DNA of 64,000 bases from an uncultured Rhizobium sp. GTDB lineage: Bacteria; Pseudomonadota; Alphaproteobacteria; Rhizobiales; Rhizobiaceae. Location: positions 1 through 64,000 of the forward strand of contig CAMFHE010000026.1 in the NCBI GenBank assembly GCA_945952045.1. The letters run 5' to 3'. Positions within the stretch are counted from its first letter, which is position 1, and each line of letters starts with the position of its first letter. The position numbers were made by a program, and so were the translations under genes. Below are positions 48,989-56,582 of the stretch, piece after piece. Under the pieces are notes generated by a model that saw only the letters and a program-made list of their open reading frames with translations, was not told the origin of the DNA and ran no database searches.

Positions 48989-49553
48989 CATTACCTCCAG
49001 CCGCCGCGCCAAGGCCTTGATTGCCGGCGTCGTCGCGATCTCCGCCGGTGGCATGGCAACCATTTTCGGCGGCTATCGCGTGCCGGATGACGTCGCCCTG
49101 GCGGTGAAGATCATCCAGCCATGGGAAGGCCGGTCGCTGGCTGCCTATTACGATCGTCTCGCAAAACCGCCGGTCTGGACGATCTGCGACGGCGATACCG
49201 ACAATGTTCGCCCCGGCATGGTCGAGACTGCGGCCGGTTGCGACAAGCGACTGGCGGTAAAGCTGGTCAGAGACTATCGCGCGCCGGTGGCCGCTTGCGT
49301 CGGCAACTGGGAGAACCGGCCGCTGTCCTGGCGCGGCGCCATGCTTTCGCTTGCGTGGAATGTGGGCATCGGCGCGACCTGCGGCTCGACGGCGGTTCGC
49401 CTCGCCAAGGCCGGCAAATACCGCGAAAGCTGCGAGGCGGCGACCGCCTTCAATAAGGCTGGCGGCAAGCGTCTTGACGGCCTCATCAACCGCCGGGAAA
49501 TGGGCGATGCGCAGCGCGTCGGCGAGGCCGAAGCCTGCGTGTCCGGTCTGTGA
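48975..49553 (+). CDS. SAR endolysin, glycoside hydrolase family 24 lysozyme
   Basis: 192 residues. The N-terminal Gly/Ala-rich helix (ALIAGVVAISAGGMATIF) is a signal-anchor-release sequence. The catalytic triad E51, D60 and T69 lies in WEGRSLAAYYD and PPVWTICDGDTD. It cleaves peptidoglycan after release from the membrane. Start ATG 48975 lies within the holin-like gene. Confidence 0.9.
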   Translation: MPIRNITSSRRAKALIAGVVAISAGGMATIFGGYRVPDDVALAVKIIQPWEGRSLAAYYDRLAKPPVWTICDGDTDNVRPGMVETAAGCDKRLAVKLVRDYRAPVAACVGNWENRPLSWRGAMLSLAWNVGIGATCGSTAVRLAKAGKYRESCEAATAFNKAGGKRLDGLINRREMGDAQRVGEAEACVSGL

Positions 49554-49562
49554 CACCTAGCC

Positions 49563-49943
49563 ATGATCCCGGTTCCTCTCTCCTGGACCTTGGCCGCCGC
49601 CGTCGCGTCGGTCGGCGCGACCATCCTTTCCTATGAGGGCGTGCCCTTCCTCATTGATGGGCGCGTCGCCCGCCAGTATGAAGCCGGCCGGCTTGTCGAG
49701 CGGCAGATTTGGGAAGAGCTTCGCCGGCGCGAGGCCGCTGCCCGCGAGGCCGAACGGCTGCAGGCGCAGTCGAAGATCGACAGTATCGAAAGTGAGTATT
49801 GGCGGCAGCGCCAACTCCAATCCTTCCGCATCACCGAATTGGAGAATGCCCTTGCCGCCGAACCCGAAGCCCCTTCTGCTTGCGCTTGTCCTCCCGCTAT
49901 TTCCGAGCGGCTGCGCAACGCCCTCGATGCCGCCGGTCGCTAA
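49563..49943 (+). CDS. Rz-like inner-membrane spanin subunit
   Basis: 126 residues: one N-terminal membrane helix (LSWTLAAAVASVGATILSYE) followed by a long coiled coil (WEELRRREAAAREAERLQAQ). Typical of i-spanins. The o-spanin gene starts inside it in another frame. Confidence 0.8.
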   Translation: MIPVPLSWTLAAAVASVGATILSYEGVPFLIDGRVARQYEAGRLVERQIWEELRRREAAAREAERLQAQSKIDSIESEYWRQRQLQSFRITELENALAAEPEAPSACACPPAISERLRNALDAAGR

Positions 49944-50139
49944 GCCCCGGCTCGCCGCTATTCCGCAATCGCTGAAACAGGAATGCGCCTTCCCGTCCGA
50001 TCTGCCGGCCGGCGCGCTGACGATGAAGGTCGCGGCGCCCTATTGGGCGCGCGATCGCATTGCCCTGGGTGAATGCCGCCTCCGGCACAAGGCTTTGGCG
50101 ATTGCCGCAACGGCGCTGGAAGGGCAGGGCGGAAACTGA
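49846..50139 (+). CDS. Rz1-like outer-membrane spanin lipoprotein, nested in Rz
   Basis: About 97 residues from ATG 49846 (or TTG 49852). A short leader ends with lipobox LFPSGC (LLLALVLPLFPSGC), and the Pro-rich mature start (ATPSMPPVAKPR) is typical of o-spanins. The first 98 bases overlap the Rz gene in the +1 frame. With Rz it would fuse inner and outer membranes at lysis. Confidence 0.8.
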   Translation: MPLPPNPKPLLLALVLPLFPSGCATPSMPPVAKPRLAAIPQSLKQECAFPSDLPAGALTMKVAAPYWARDRIALGECRLRHKALAIAATALEGQGGN

Positions 50140-50573
50140 TGGGGGACAATCCAATGTCTGCATTGCCGCCGAAAGGCCGGATTGAGTGGAACCTCAACAC
50201 GATCATTCAACTCGTCACCCTGACCGGCATGCTGTTCGGTTTCGCGGCGACGTGGATCAACAACGATCGCGACATCACCGACCTGCAGGACTGGCGCAAG
50301 GAACATGAGCAGCGGCACAAGGAACGGCTGGTTGAGGTGAAGGCCATCGAAGCGCGCTTCGACCAGCGTCTCGTCGGCCTCGAATCCGACTTGCGCAAGC
50401 AGGCCAGCATTGCCGACCAGTTGACATACCGCGTCACAACCGTCGAAACGCAGGCCTCGACCATGTCTCAGACGGTCAATGAAATTCAGAAACAGCTATC
50501 GCAGCAATCCGGCGATCTCAGGGTGATCAAGGAGATTTTGCAGCGGATTGAGGCCAGCGGGCAGAGACGGTGA
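50139..50573 (+). CDS. Membrane-anchored coiled-coil protein of the lysis cassette
   Basis: 144 residues. One transmembrane helix near the N-terminus (IIQLVTLTGMLFGFAATWI) then a coiled coil (DWRKEHEQRHKERLVEVKAI). Resembles XhlA/hemolysin-type phage membrane proteins. TGATG overlap with the o-spanin stop; ATG 50154 is an alternative start. Confidence 0.65.
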   Translation: MGDNPMSALPPKGRIEWNLNTIIQLVTLTGMLFGFAATWINNDRDITDLQDWRKEHEQRHKERLVEVKAIEARFDQRLVGLESDLRKQASIADQLTYRVTTVETQASTMSQTVNEIQKQLSQQSGDLRVIKEILQRIEASGQRR

Positions 50574-51065
50574 CCGCTATGCCCTGCGGCATGATGATCG
50601 TCTTGTAGACCAGCGGTCCATCTACATGCCCTGTTGATTGATTTAATTTTTAACTGGCAACTCGCATATTGTGGGAAAGAGCTACAGCGGCACTGCCAAG
50701 GTCCAGCTGACCTTCAGTCTTCTGATGAGTTGGAGCCAAACCGCTTCGGCTTAGTATACCCCGCCCCACACCTCTTCTCTCGAGCAGGGCCGCGCTGCTG
50801 ACCCGCGAATCGCATCATTGATGATTGAGCACCACTCATGCTATCGCCTAAAACCGAGCATGAGTTACGGTGGTTAACCGTCGAAAAATCGGGATTGTTC
50901 GCGATGTTTGATTGGCTTTACGCAGCTTTGAATTTTTTTGCCACTCTTGGACAATTGAATTCCCGCTCGATCGTCAACCAATTTGTGTACGTTCCACCTC
51001 ATTGACGTATAAAGTGTTGGCGAACGTAACGCCACACTATCTTCACTTGGAAATATGGAGTTAGA
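50574..51065. other. AT-rich non-coding region before the methyltransferase
   Basis: About 490 bases without a supported gene. It contains a 9-base inverted repeat (50834-50842 ACTCATGCT and 50857-50865 AGCATGAGT), a palindrome ATCATTGATGAT (50814-50825) and ACGGT/ACCGT around GGTTA at about 50867-50881. These look like operator or RNA structures serving the downstream gene. Confidence 0.5.
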
Positions 51066-52598
51066 ATGAGCAGCTGGTCAGAAGGTTACGTTTCAGACGT
51101 CGATTATACATACGGGTATTATCGAGAAATGTCTCCAGATTTGCTCCGGATAATTGCCTTGATAAAAGGATATTCGGTATACAACACTGGAGAGCCTATA
51201 AATTATTGCGAGCTTGGCTGTGGGCAGGGTTACACCGTAAACCTGCTCGCTGCCGCAAATCCGCAAATGAAGATATTCGCAAATGATTTTAATCCAACGC
51301 AAATTGCTGGAGCGAGAAGCCTTTCGTCGGAATCAGGAATAACCAATATCAGTTTCTACGATTCCTCCTTCGAAGAATTCATAGAAGAAAAAACACTCCC
51401 TGATCAGTTCGATATTATTAGTCTTCACGGCATATATAGCTGGATTAACGAGCAGAACCGGGATCACATACTAAAATTTATTAAGAAAAAACTAAAAGTT
51501 GGCGGTATTGTTTATGCCAGCTATAATGTACTTCCAGGCTGGGCGCAAACCATGCCGTTGCGACACCTTATGGCAAATTATGCTGCAAACCCCTCCAGCA
51601 ATACATTGCAAAGAATGGATGCCGCGTTCGAATTCGTGAACGATTTTAAATCAATAAATCCAGCATTTTTTCAGGCAAACCCTCTAGCGGTAAATCGCTT
51701 TGAAAAGATGAATTCCACATCCAGAAATTATTTGGCCCATGAGTATTTCAATACACACTGGACTCCGTTCTATTTCAGTGATGTGGCCAAAGATTTCGCC
51801 GACGTAAAGCTTACTCATATCGGTTCGGCACATCTCCTAGATCATGTCGATGCAATCAATCTGACCGATCAGCAGCGCAATTTTCTATCGAAATACACTG
51901 ACCCGATACAACGTGAAGTAATTCGTGATTTCATCGTCAATCAGCAGTTCCGCCGTGACGTTTTCGTTAAGGGCCCCCTAAGTCAAACTATCGATAAAAA
52001 TCGCGGTGACTGGCTTGATACGCGATTTGCGTTGATTAGTCCCGAGTCTCGAATCAGTCTCAAGGTCAATGGTATTCTGGGTGAAGCTGAACTACTTAGC
52101 GAGAGATATCTCCCAATCATAAACGCTCTCCGTGATGGCCCACGCACTTTGCGCCAGATGGCTGGAAATGATGATGTCGCGGCACTGGGGTGGGGGAACC
52201 TGCTGCAAGCAATAATCGTGCTGATGGGAGGTGGGCACCTGTGGACCGCATTGCCAGCGAAAGACGATATCAAACGAAGAGAGCGCACAAAGGCATTCAA
52301 TTCAGCGATATGTGAGCGCTCGAAAACAAATACCGAACTCAACGTCCTTGCGTCCCCCGTGACAGGGGGCGGAGTTCATGTTGATCGAATAACTCAGATG
52401 TTTTTGCTAGCGACGCGCGATCGCATCGCAAATCCGCCATCCTTTGTGTGGCGCGTTCTGAGTGAGAACGGCCAAAAATTGGTGAAAAATGACATTGTTC
52501 TCGAAAGTGACGACGAAAATATTCGAGAGCTTGAAGAGCGGTTCGTGGTGTTTACGCGTGATCACCTTCCCAATCTTAAGTCGTTGGGCATCGTCTAA
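51066..52598 (+). CDS. Class I SAM methyltransferase with methyltransferase-regulatory domain
   Basis: 510 residues. SAM-binding motif I YCELGCGQGYTVNLLAAANP with FANDFNPTQI and a Rossmann-type fold to about residue 200. The region around LAHEYFNTHWTPFYFSDVAK is characteristic of the methyltransferase regulatory domain. The C-terminal 200 residues are winged-helix-like (ALRDGPRTLRQMAGNDDVAA). Low GC and different codon use from its neighbours mark it as recently acquired cargo. It is separated from the lysis genes and has its own upstream region. Substrate unknown; family members often lie near surface polysaccharide or protein modification genes. Confidence 0.82.
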   Translation: MSSWSEGYVSDVDYTYGYYREMSPDLLRIIALIKGYSVYNTGEPINYCELGCGQGYTVNLLAAANPQMKIFANDFNPTQIAGARSLSSESGITNISFYDSSFEEFIEEKTLPDQFDIISLHGIYSWINEQNRDHILKFIKKKLKVGGIVYASYNVLPGWAQTMPLRHLMANYAANPSSNTLQRMDAAFEFVNDFKSINPAFFQANPLAVNRFEKMNSTSRNYLAHEYFNTHWTPFYFSDVAKDFADVKLTHIGSAHLLDHVDAINLTDQQRNFLSKYTDPIQREVIRDFIVNQQFRRDVFVKGPLSQTIDKNRGDWLDTRFALISPESRISLKVNGILGEAELLSERYLPIINALRDGPRTLRQMAGNDDVAALGWGNLLQAIIVLMGGGHLWTALPAKDDIKRRERTKAFNSAICERSKTNTELNVLASPVTGGGVHVDRITQMFLLATRDRIANPPSFVWRVLSENGQKLVKNDIVLESDDENIRELEERFVVFTRDHLPNLKSLGIV

Positions 52599-52802
52599 TT
52601 GACCTGAAATCAACTTGTCCAATCTGGCCGTCCGGGAGCATTCGCGCTAGGGCGGCCCTCACGATTCAGCGAATAATCAGCCTTAGGGACCCAAGGACAG
52701 CGCCGCGCTTCGCAGCACCTCAGTAAGTGAGACCGCTCTACTCCGGAAATTGAAGCCGTGCAGTTAGCGATCTATTTTCGAACCACTTGGAGGACGCTCA
52801 TA

Positions 52803-52833
52803 AAAAAGCCCCCGACGTAAGTCGGGGGCTTTT
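52803..52833. terminator. Bidirectional rho-independent terminator
   Basis: GCCCCCGAC, GTAA loop, GTCGGGGGC with A-run before and T-run after. It serves both the methyltransferase and the convergent S-layer-like gene. The rest of 52599-52853 shows no gene. Confidence 0.88.
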
Positions 52834-52853
52834 CCTTTCCGAGAGGAAAGAGA

Positions 52854-54422
52854 TTACGACAGAATGAAGTTCGCCGCAGTCAGGTCGTTCGTATTATGGC
52901 CAACGAGCTGGATTGCAAAGTCGGTAGCCAGGTTGAGCTTGCCGTCGCCGTTCGAGTCGACGAATGCATATTCAACGCCGCCGGAAAGGCCGATAGCAAC
53001 CGAGCTGGAGCCGAACGAAGCGTTTTCAAGAACGTTATCGAACGTGGTAACGCCAGTCTTGGTCAGACCAAAGGCCTTAAGGTCGATCTTGTCTTCAACA
53101 ACAGCGAAGTTGGTGATCTTTTCAACAGACGTGAAAGTCGAGGTTTCAGCCTTGTTGTAGACGATCGTGTCGGCCTTACCAGCAGCAGCAAGCTTGATCG
53201 TGTCGACGTTGTTGGTGCCGGTGATCTTGAAGCCTTCGTTAGCACCAGCCGAAACGTCGAGGTTCAGCTTGCCAGTCAGCGCGGAAGCGTCGATCGTTGC
53301 AACCTTGGTGGAACCAGCAGCCGTCGCAAAGGTCAGGTCGCCAGAGCCAACAATCTTGATGGTCTTAGCGGATGCGTCGACGTACGAAGCAACCGAAGAG
53401 CCACCCGTGGTGGAAATCTGAACGTTGTCTGCACCATTGGTGACAGTGAGCGAAGTCTTGACGGTCGCGGTGTCAAGAGCAATGTTCACGGTACCGGACT
53501 GAGCGGCCTTGAAACCGAACTCAACAACGTCAGCGGCCTTGCGAACGCCGAGGGTAACGCCATCAGCAATGTTCGAAACCTTGAGTGCATTTGCACCCGA
53601 GTTGTCGTTCCAAACTTCCTTAAGGCCCGACACGTTGGTCAGGTTGAGCGTAGCGCCAGCTGCAGCGGTTGCAAACAGCTTCTCAACGTTCACGATCGCG
53701 TCCGCAGCCGGCGTTGCGCCAGTCGTCACGTTCTTGAGAATGAGCGTATCAACGCCAAAACCACCATCGACCTTGGAAGCGGCCTTGTAGTCGTCCGTGA
53801 TGGTGATGGTGTCGTCGCCACCAGTGGTCTTGAGCTTGGCATCCGTAGCGGTGGTGTTAACAACCGAAGCCGAAGCGTCCGTCAGCGAAAGGGAAACGCC
53901 GCCAGTTGCAGTAGATGCCAGAGCGATAATCGCAGCATCGGTAGCAGCAGACGTCGGGATCGAGGAGATCGATGCGTTTACCGGCTGCAGGAATGCACGG
54001 CCAGCGGCAGCGGCGTTGTTGCCAGAATAGGCAGCAATTTCAACCGGCGTATCGAGAGCCTTGGTGAAGTTGTCAGCAGCCGTGATCTTGTTGGTGACAA
54101 TCGTCTTGTCGGTGCCCTGAGCGCCATCGAGGATCGCGATTGCGATGTTCTTGATGCTGAGCGTGCCCTTGTTCAGAGCGTCAACGAAGAAGTTCAAGCC
54201 GGCAGTTTCAGCGTCGCGGTTGAACAACGACTGGTAGATCGAGTTAACGATCGCCAGGTTGGACTGACCAGCGAAACGGTCCTTGTATTCCTGGGTCGAA
54301 GCCAGATCGCCGATACCGGACAGGTCAGCGCCGCTCTTGGTGACGCTGTTGAAGTATGCGAGGCCCGACGGGTCAGCCGGACGGCCGAACAGGGCGACGT
54401 ATACGCCTTGAATGGTAGCCAT
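52854..54422 (-). CDS. DUF4214 S-layer-like / RTX-type secreted protein
   Basis: 522 residues from ATG 54422 (GAGAGGAA upstream). Residues 1-120 have DUF4214 repeats (IQGVYVALFGRPADPSGLAY, NSIYQSLFNRDAETAGLNFF). The rest is a Thr/Ala/Val-rich beta domain with TTGGDDTITI and a C-terminus (DSNGDGKLNLATDFAIQLVG, HNTNDLTAANFILS) that fits a type I secretion tail. It contains no Cys and only a few Met, and uses a narrow, high-expression codon set (GTC, AAC, GCA). It is most like alphaproteobacterial S-layer or surface proteins. No transporter is in the window. It is right-end prophage cargo. Confidence 0.8.
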   Translation of the reverse strand: MATIQGVYVALFGRPADPSGLAYFNSVTKSGADLSGIGDLASTQEYKDRFAGQSNLAIVNSIYQSLFNRDAETAGLNFFVDALNKGTLSIKNIAIAILDGAQGTDKTIVTNKITAADNFTKALDTPVEIAAYSGNNAAAAGRAFLQPVNASISSIPTSAATDAAIIALASTATGGVSLSLTDASASVVNTTATDAKLKTTGGDDTITITDDYKAASKVDGGFGVDTLILKNVTTGATPAADAIVNVEKLFATAAAGATLNLTNVSGLKEVWNDNSGANALKVSNIADGVTLGVRKAADVVEFGFKAAQSGTVNIALDTATVKTSLTVTNGADNVQISTTGGSSVASYVDASAKTIKIVGSGDLTFATAAGSTKVATIDASALTGKLNLDVSAGANEGFKITGTNNVDTIKLAAAGKADTIVYNKAETSTFTSVEKITNFAVVEDKIDLKAFGLTKTGVTTFDNVLENASFGSSSVAIGLSGGVEYAFVDSNGDGKLNLATDFAIQLVGHNTNDLTAANFILS

Positions 54423-54760
54423 GTGAAAAATTCCTCTCGATTTGGAACGACCAATATGTCGGTCGGCGACGATAGCTATACCGGGATTCGGCAAAGGTCA
54501 AGCGTCCACTTCATGGAAAGTGCAATCTTGACGTCATTTCTCGGGGGGTTTTTACAATCGACAGAAAAATTTGTGCGTGAAGGGAACAAAATCGGGCCCT
54601 TCAAGCTTTGGATTTGCCTTTTTTGGCGCGAATGTGTCATTTTTTCGCCACACCCCTTTACAGAGTGAAGTGATTACTTCTATATAGCGATCACGCAACG
54701 GTCATTCACCGAATTTTTTTGGATGAAGTGGGCCTGGATCGCTATTGGGGTATTTGAGCA
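54423..54760. promoter_or_regulatory. Divergent regulatory region between the S-layer-like and HTH genes
   Basis: About 340 AT-rich bases without a gene. A perfect 9-base inverted repeat, ATAGCGATC (54684-54692) and GATCGCTAT (54737-54745), lies upstream of the HTH gene with 44 bases between. A related GATAGCTAT occurs near 54470 beside the S-layer-like gene. Confidence 0.45.
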
Positions 54761-55177
54761 ATGCTTTCGTCAGTAAATACGAGCCCGACTAAAGACGACA
54801 TCGCCGCGCTGCGCCGCGAGGCAGGTGCCTGGGTGCGTTCAAAACGTGAAGCATCGGGCCTCAGTCAGCGTGACCTTGCAGGTCGGGTCGGCCTCGAACA
54901 CTACACGTTCATTTCGCAGATCGAGGCCGGGCGTGGTCGAGTTCCTCCGGACCGTTACGAGGCTTATGCAATAGCGCTTGGCGTCGATCCCCGTGATTTT
55001 GCGATGACTATGCTGAAGTTTCATGAGCCGCATACTTACCGCCTTCTGTTCCCGAACGTATCTGGCGAACCGGAGAAATCAGGCAAGGGCGGAAGCACCG
55101 GAAAATCTGAAGATAAGGGTATTATTGCCCAGCTGGCCGCTCGCTTAGCGCGACTTGAGTCGAAAATTGGCGATTGA
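54761..55177 (+). CDS. XRE-family regulator
   Basis: 138 residues. N-terminal helix-turn-helix (WVRSKREASGLSQRDLAGRV, GLEHYTFISQIEAGRGRVPP), then a linker and a basic helix (LAARLARLESKIGD). The nearby 9-base inverted repeat is a possible operator. Coupled to the next gene through TGATG. Confidence 0.85.
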   Translation: MLSSVNTSPTKDDIAALRREAGAWVRSKREASGLSQRDLAGRVGLEHYTFISQIEAGRGRVPPDRYEAYAIALGVDPRDFAMTMLKFHEPHTYRLLFPNVSGEPEKSGKGGSTGKSEDKGIIAQLAARLARLESKIGD

Positions 55178-55536
55178 TGGTTGGTAGGCATAACAAGGTA
55201 AATACCTCTATTGATTGGCCCGTTGTTCTCGTGGAAGCGCGAGCGGCGGGCCTTTCGATTCAGCAGCTTGCCGATCACCTTGGCGTCCATCGCAATCAGG
55301 TCGTAACGAAAGAGCTAATCACTGGGGTTAAACTTAAACGCTTGATCGAGAAACCGGAGAAGCATGCAAAGCCACTTTACGATTGGACGGCGGTTCTCAG
55401 CGAGGCGTGTGATCGCGGCCTAAACGCCAGTCAGATTGCAGACTTGTTGAGTGTCAGCCCAAAAGCCGTGCGATTGGCCCAGCTTAGAACCGGAATCGCG
55501 CTTCCGAAAGGCAAGCCTGGGCCACGTTTAAGCTGA
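55177..55536 (+). CDS. Two-domain helix-turn-helix-like protein
   Basis: 119 residues with an internal duplication: IDWPVVLVEARAAGLSIQQL (ADHLGVHRNQV) and YDWTAVLSEACDRGLNASQI (ADLLSVSPKAVR). Each half looks like a HTH. No family assigned. Probably regulates with the adjacent XRE protein. Confidence 0.65.
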   Translation: MVGRHNKVNTSIDWPVVLVEARAAGLSIQQLADHLGVHRNQVVTKELITGVKLKRLIEKPEKHAKPLYDWTAVLSEACDRGLNASQIADLLSVSPKAVRLAQLRTGIALPKGKPGPRLS

Positions 55537-55598
55537 GCCTGTGCGACTCCGTCTGGCGCAACGGTAGCCCTTGGAGTGCTCGATGTTGAAATTCGAAA

Positions 55599-55620
55599 GG
55601 CGACCTGTTGGTCGCCTTTT
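55599..55620 (+). terminator. Rho-independent terminator after the last prophage genes
   Basis: GGCGACC, TGTT loop, GGTCGCC, TTTT. The stem is the same as that of the terminator at 24339, with a different loop. Confidence 0.8.
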
Positions 55621-55682
55621 GCGCATATTATGTCTGAGCCCGGGCGCTTTGCTTTGATCCAAGCTGAATATGGCCGGAAAAA

Positions 55683-55699
55683 TGCATTACAAAATGCAT
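55683..55699 (+). repeat. Candidate integrase arm-type site, right
   Basis: Exact 17-bp match to 6866-6882, same orientation. Here it is part of a longer tandem (ATGCATTACAAA twice, 55682-55705), 60 bases left of attR. No gene lies in 55537-55759. Confidence 0.55.
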
Positions 55700-55759
55700 T
55701 ACAAAAGCCGGATTTCGACGACTTAAGTTATTGTAATTATTGTGATACGGAGTGAAATA

Positions 55760-55783
55760 GACCCCGACCACCCGCACCACCCT
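55760..55783 (+). repeat. attR core
   Basis: 24-bp copy of the tRNA-Leu 3' end, identical to attL at 6767-6790. It marks the right prophage boundary. Confidence 0.95.
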
Positions 55784-55856
55784 TTTTCTTCTTCTCCTCG
55801 CCCGAAAATTCTTTCAGCGTGCAATGCTGTGCACTTGGCTGCATTTTTGACGCCTA

Positions 55857-55871
55857 TGGCAAATTTTGCCA
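55857..55871. promoter_or_regulatory. Palindromic operator candidate of parDE
   Basis: TGGCAAATTTTGCCA, 7-base arms around one base, 34 bases before the ParD start, with a further half-site TGTGCCA at about 55876. Autoregulation by ParD or ParDE would be typical. Confidence 0.5.
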
Positions 55872-55905
55872 AAATGTGCCATTGTTGATGCATGAGGTGA
55901 TGATT

Positions 55906-56154
55906 ATGGCGACAATGAACGTGTCCCTTCCCGATGCGATGAAGGATTGGGTGGAATCCCAGGCCCGCACCGGCCGCTATAGCAATGCCAGCGATTATGT
56001 GCGCGATCTCATCCGCCGTGACCAGGAGCGGGCGGGCACGTTAGCCGAATTGCAACATTTGTTGACCGAAGGGCTGGAAAGCGGCATCAGTTCGCTGTCG
56101 AAGGACGAAATCCTCGATGCCGCCCGCAAGCGGTTCGCCACGCGCGGCGCATGA
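55906..56154 (+). CDS. parD: ParD-family antitoxin
   Basis: 82 residues. MATMNVSLPDAMKDWVESQA is the ribbon-helix-helix start of ParD, followed by SNASDYVRDLIRRDQER and a C-terminal toxin-binding helix (ILDAARKRFATRGA). GAGGTG precedes the ATG. It overlaps parE by ATGA. It is outside the prophage. Confidence 0.92.
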   Translation: MATMNVSLPDAMKDWVESQARTGRYSNASDYVRDLIRRDQERAGTLAELQHLLTEGLESGISSLSKDEILDAARKRFATRGA

Positions 56155-56441
56155 ACTACAAGACCACCCGTCAGGCCGATCAGGACATTATCGGGCTTTA
56201 CGGGCGCGGTGCGGAGGATTTCGGTCTGGCTCAGGCGGAGCGCTATGTCGAAGGGCTGTTTTCCTGTTTTTCGCGGCTTGCCGCCAACCCTCATCTGGCG
56301 CGCGAACGTTCGGAGCTTGATCCGCCGATGCGCCTGCATCCCTACGGTTCTCACCTGATCGCCTATACGATCACGGACGATGCGATCCTGATCGTGCGTG
56401 TTCTTCACAGCAGGCAGGATTGGCTAAAACTGTTCTCCTGA
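56151..56441 (+). CDS. parE: ParE-family toxin
   Basis: 96 residues of the RelE/ParE fold (YKTTRQADQDIIGLYGRGAE, RYVEGLFSCFSRLAANPHLA, then HPYGSHLIAYTITDDAILIV and VRVLHSRQDWLKLF). ParE toxins inhibit DNA gyrase. Directly coupled to parD. Confidence 0.92.
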   Translation: MNYKTTRQADQDIIGLYGRGAEDFGLAQAERYVEGLFSCFSRLAANPHLARERSELDPPMRLHPYGSHLIAYTITDDAILIVRVLHSRQDWLKLFS

Positions 56442-56582
56442 TGCGGCGTGCTCTACCAGTGGTCTGCTCCCTTTCCTGCAACTGCGAATAGCGAATTATT
56501 CCGCTTCGCAAGTGCGAAAGCTTGCATTGTCAGCGCTTCGGCGAAAATGCTAGGTTTCTGGGCAAGGACATGGTGAACATTG

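Larger units (their letters stand above)
6767..55783. mobile_element. Integrated prophage, P2-like contractile tail with mosaic head, about 49.0 kb
   Basis: Bounded by an exact 24-bp direct repeat of the tRNA-Leu 3' end. It contains integrase next to attL, a divergent CI/Cro-type immunity region, a replication and methylase operon, terminase, portal, protease, capsid, a full P2-type tail set, a lysis cassette and right-end cargo. No frame-broken structural gene was seen, so it may be inducible. Excision would give a circle of 48,993 bp. Head genes resemble lambda/HK97-type modules while tail genes follow P2 order. Confidence 0.95.

Noticed and set aside
52896..54668. 590-codon sense-strand frame opposite the S-layer-like gene
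   Set aside because: Ser/Arg/Val-rich shadow caused by the biased codon set of the minus-strand gene; no domain.
55540..55616. tRNA-like stretch (TGGCGCAACGGTAGC followed by an ATTCGAA-like T-loop)
   Set aside because: Acceptor and anticodon stems do not pair; part of it is the terminator stem. Probably chance or remote tRNA debris.
55906..56441. ParDE as prophage cargo
   Set aside because: It lies outside attR, so it would not excise with the phage.
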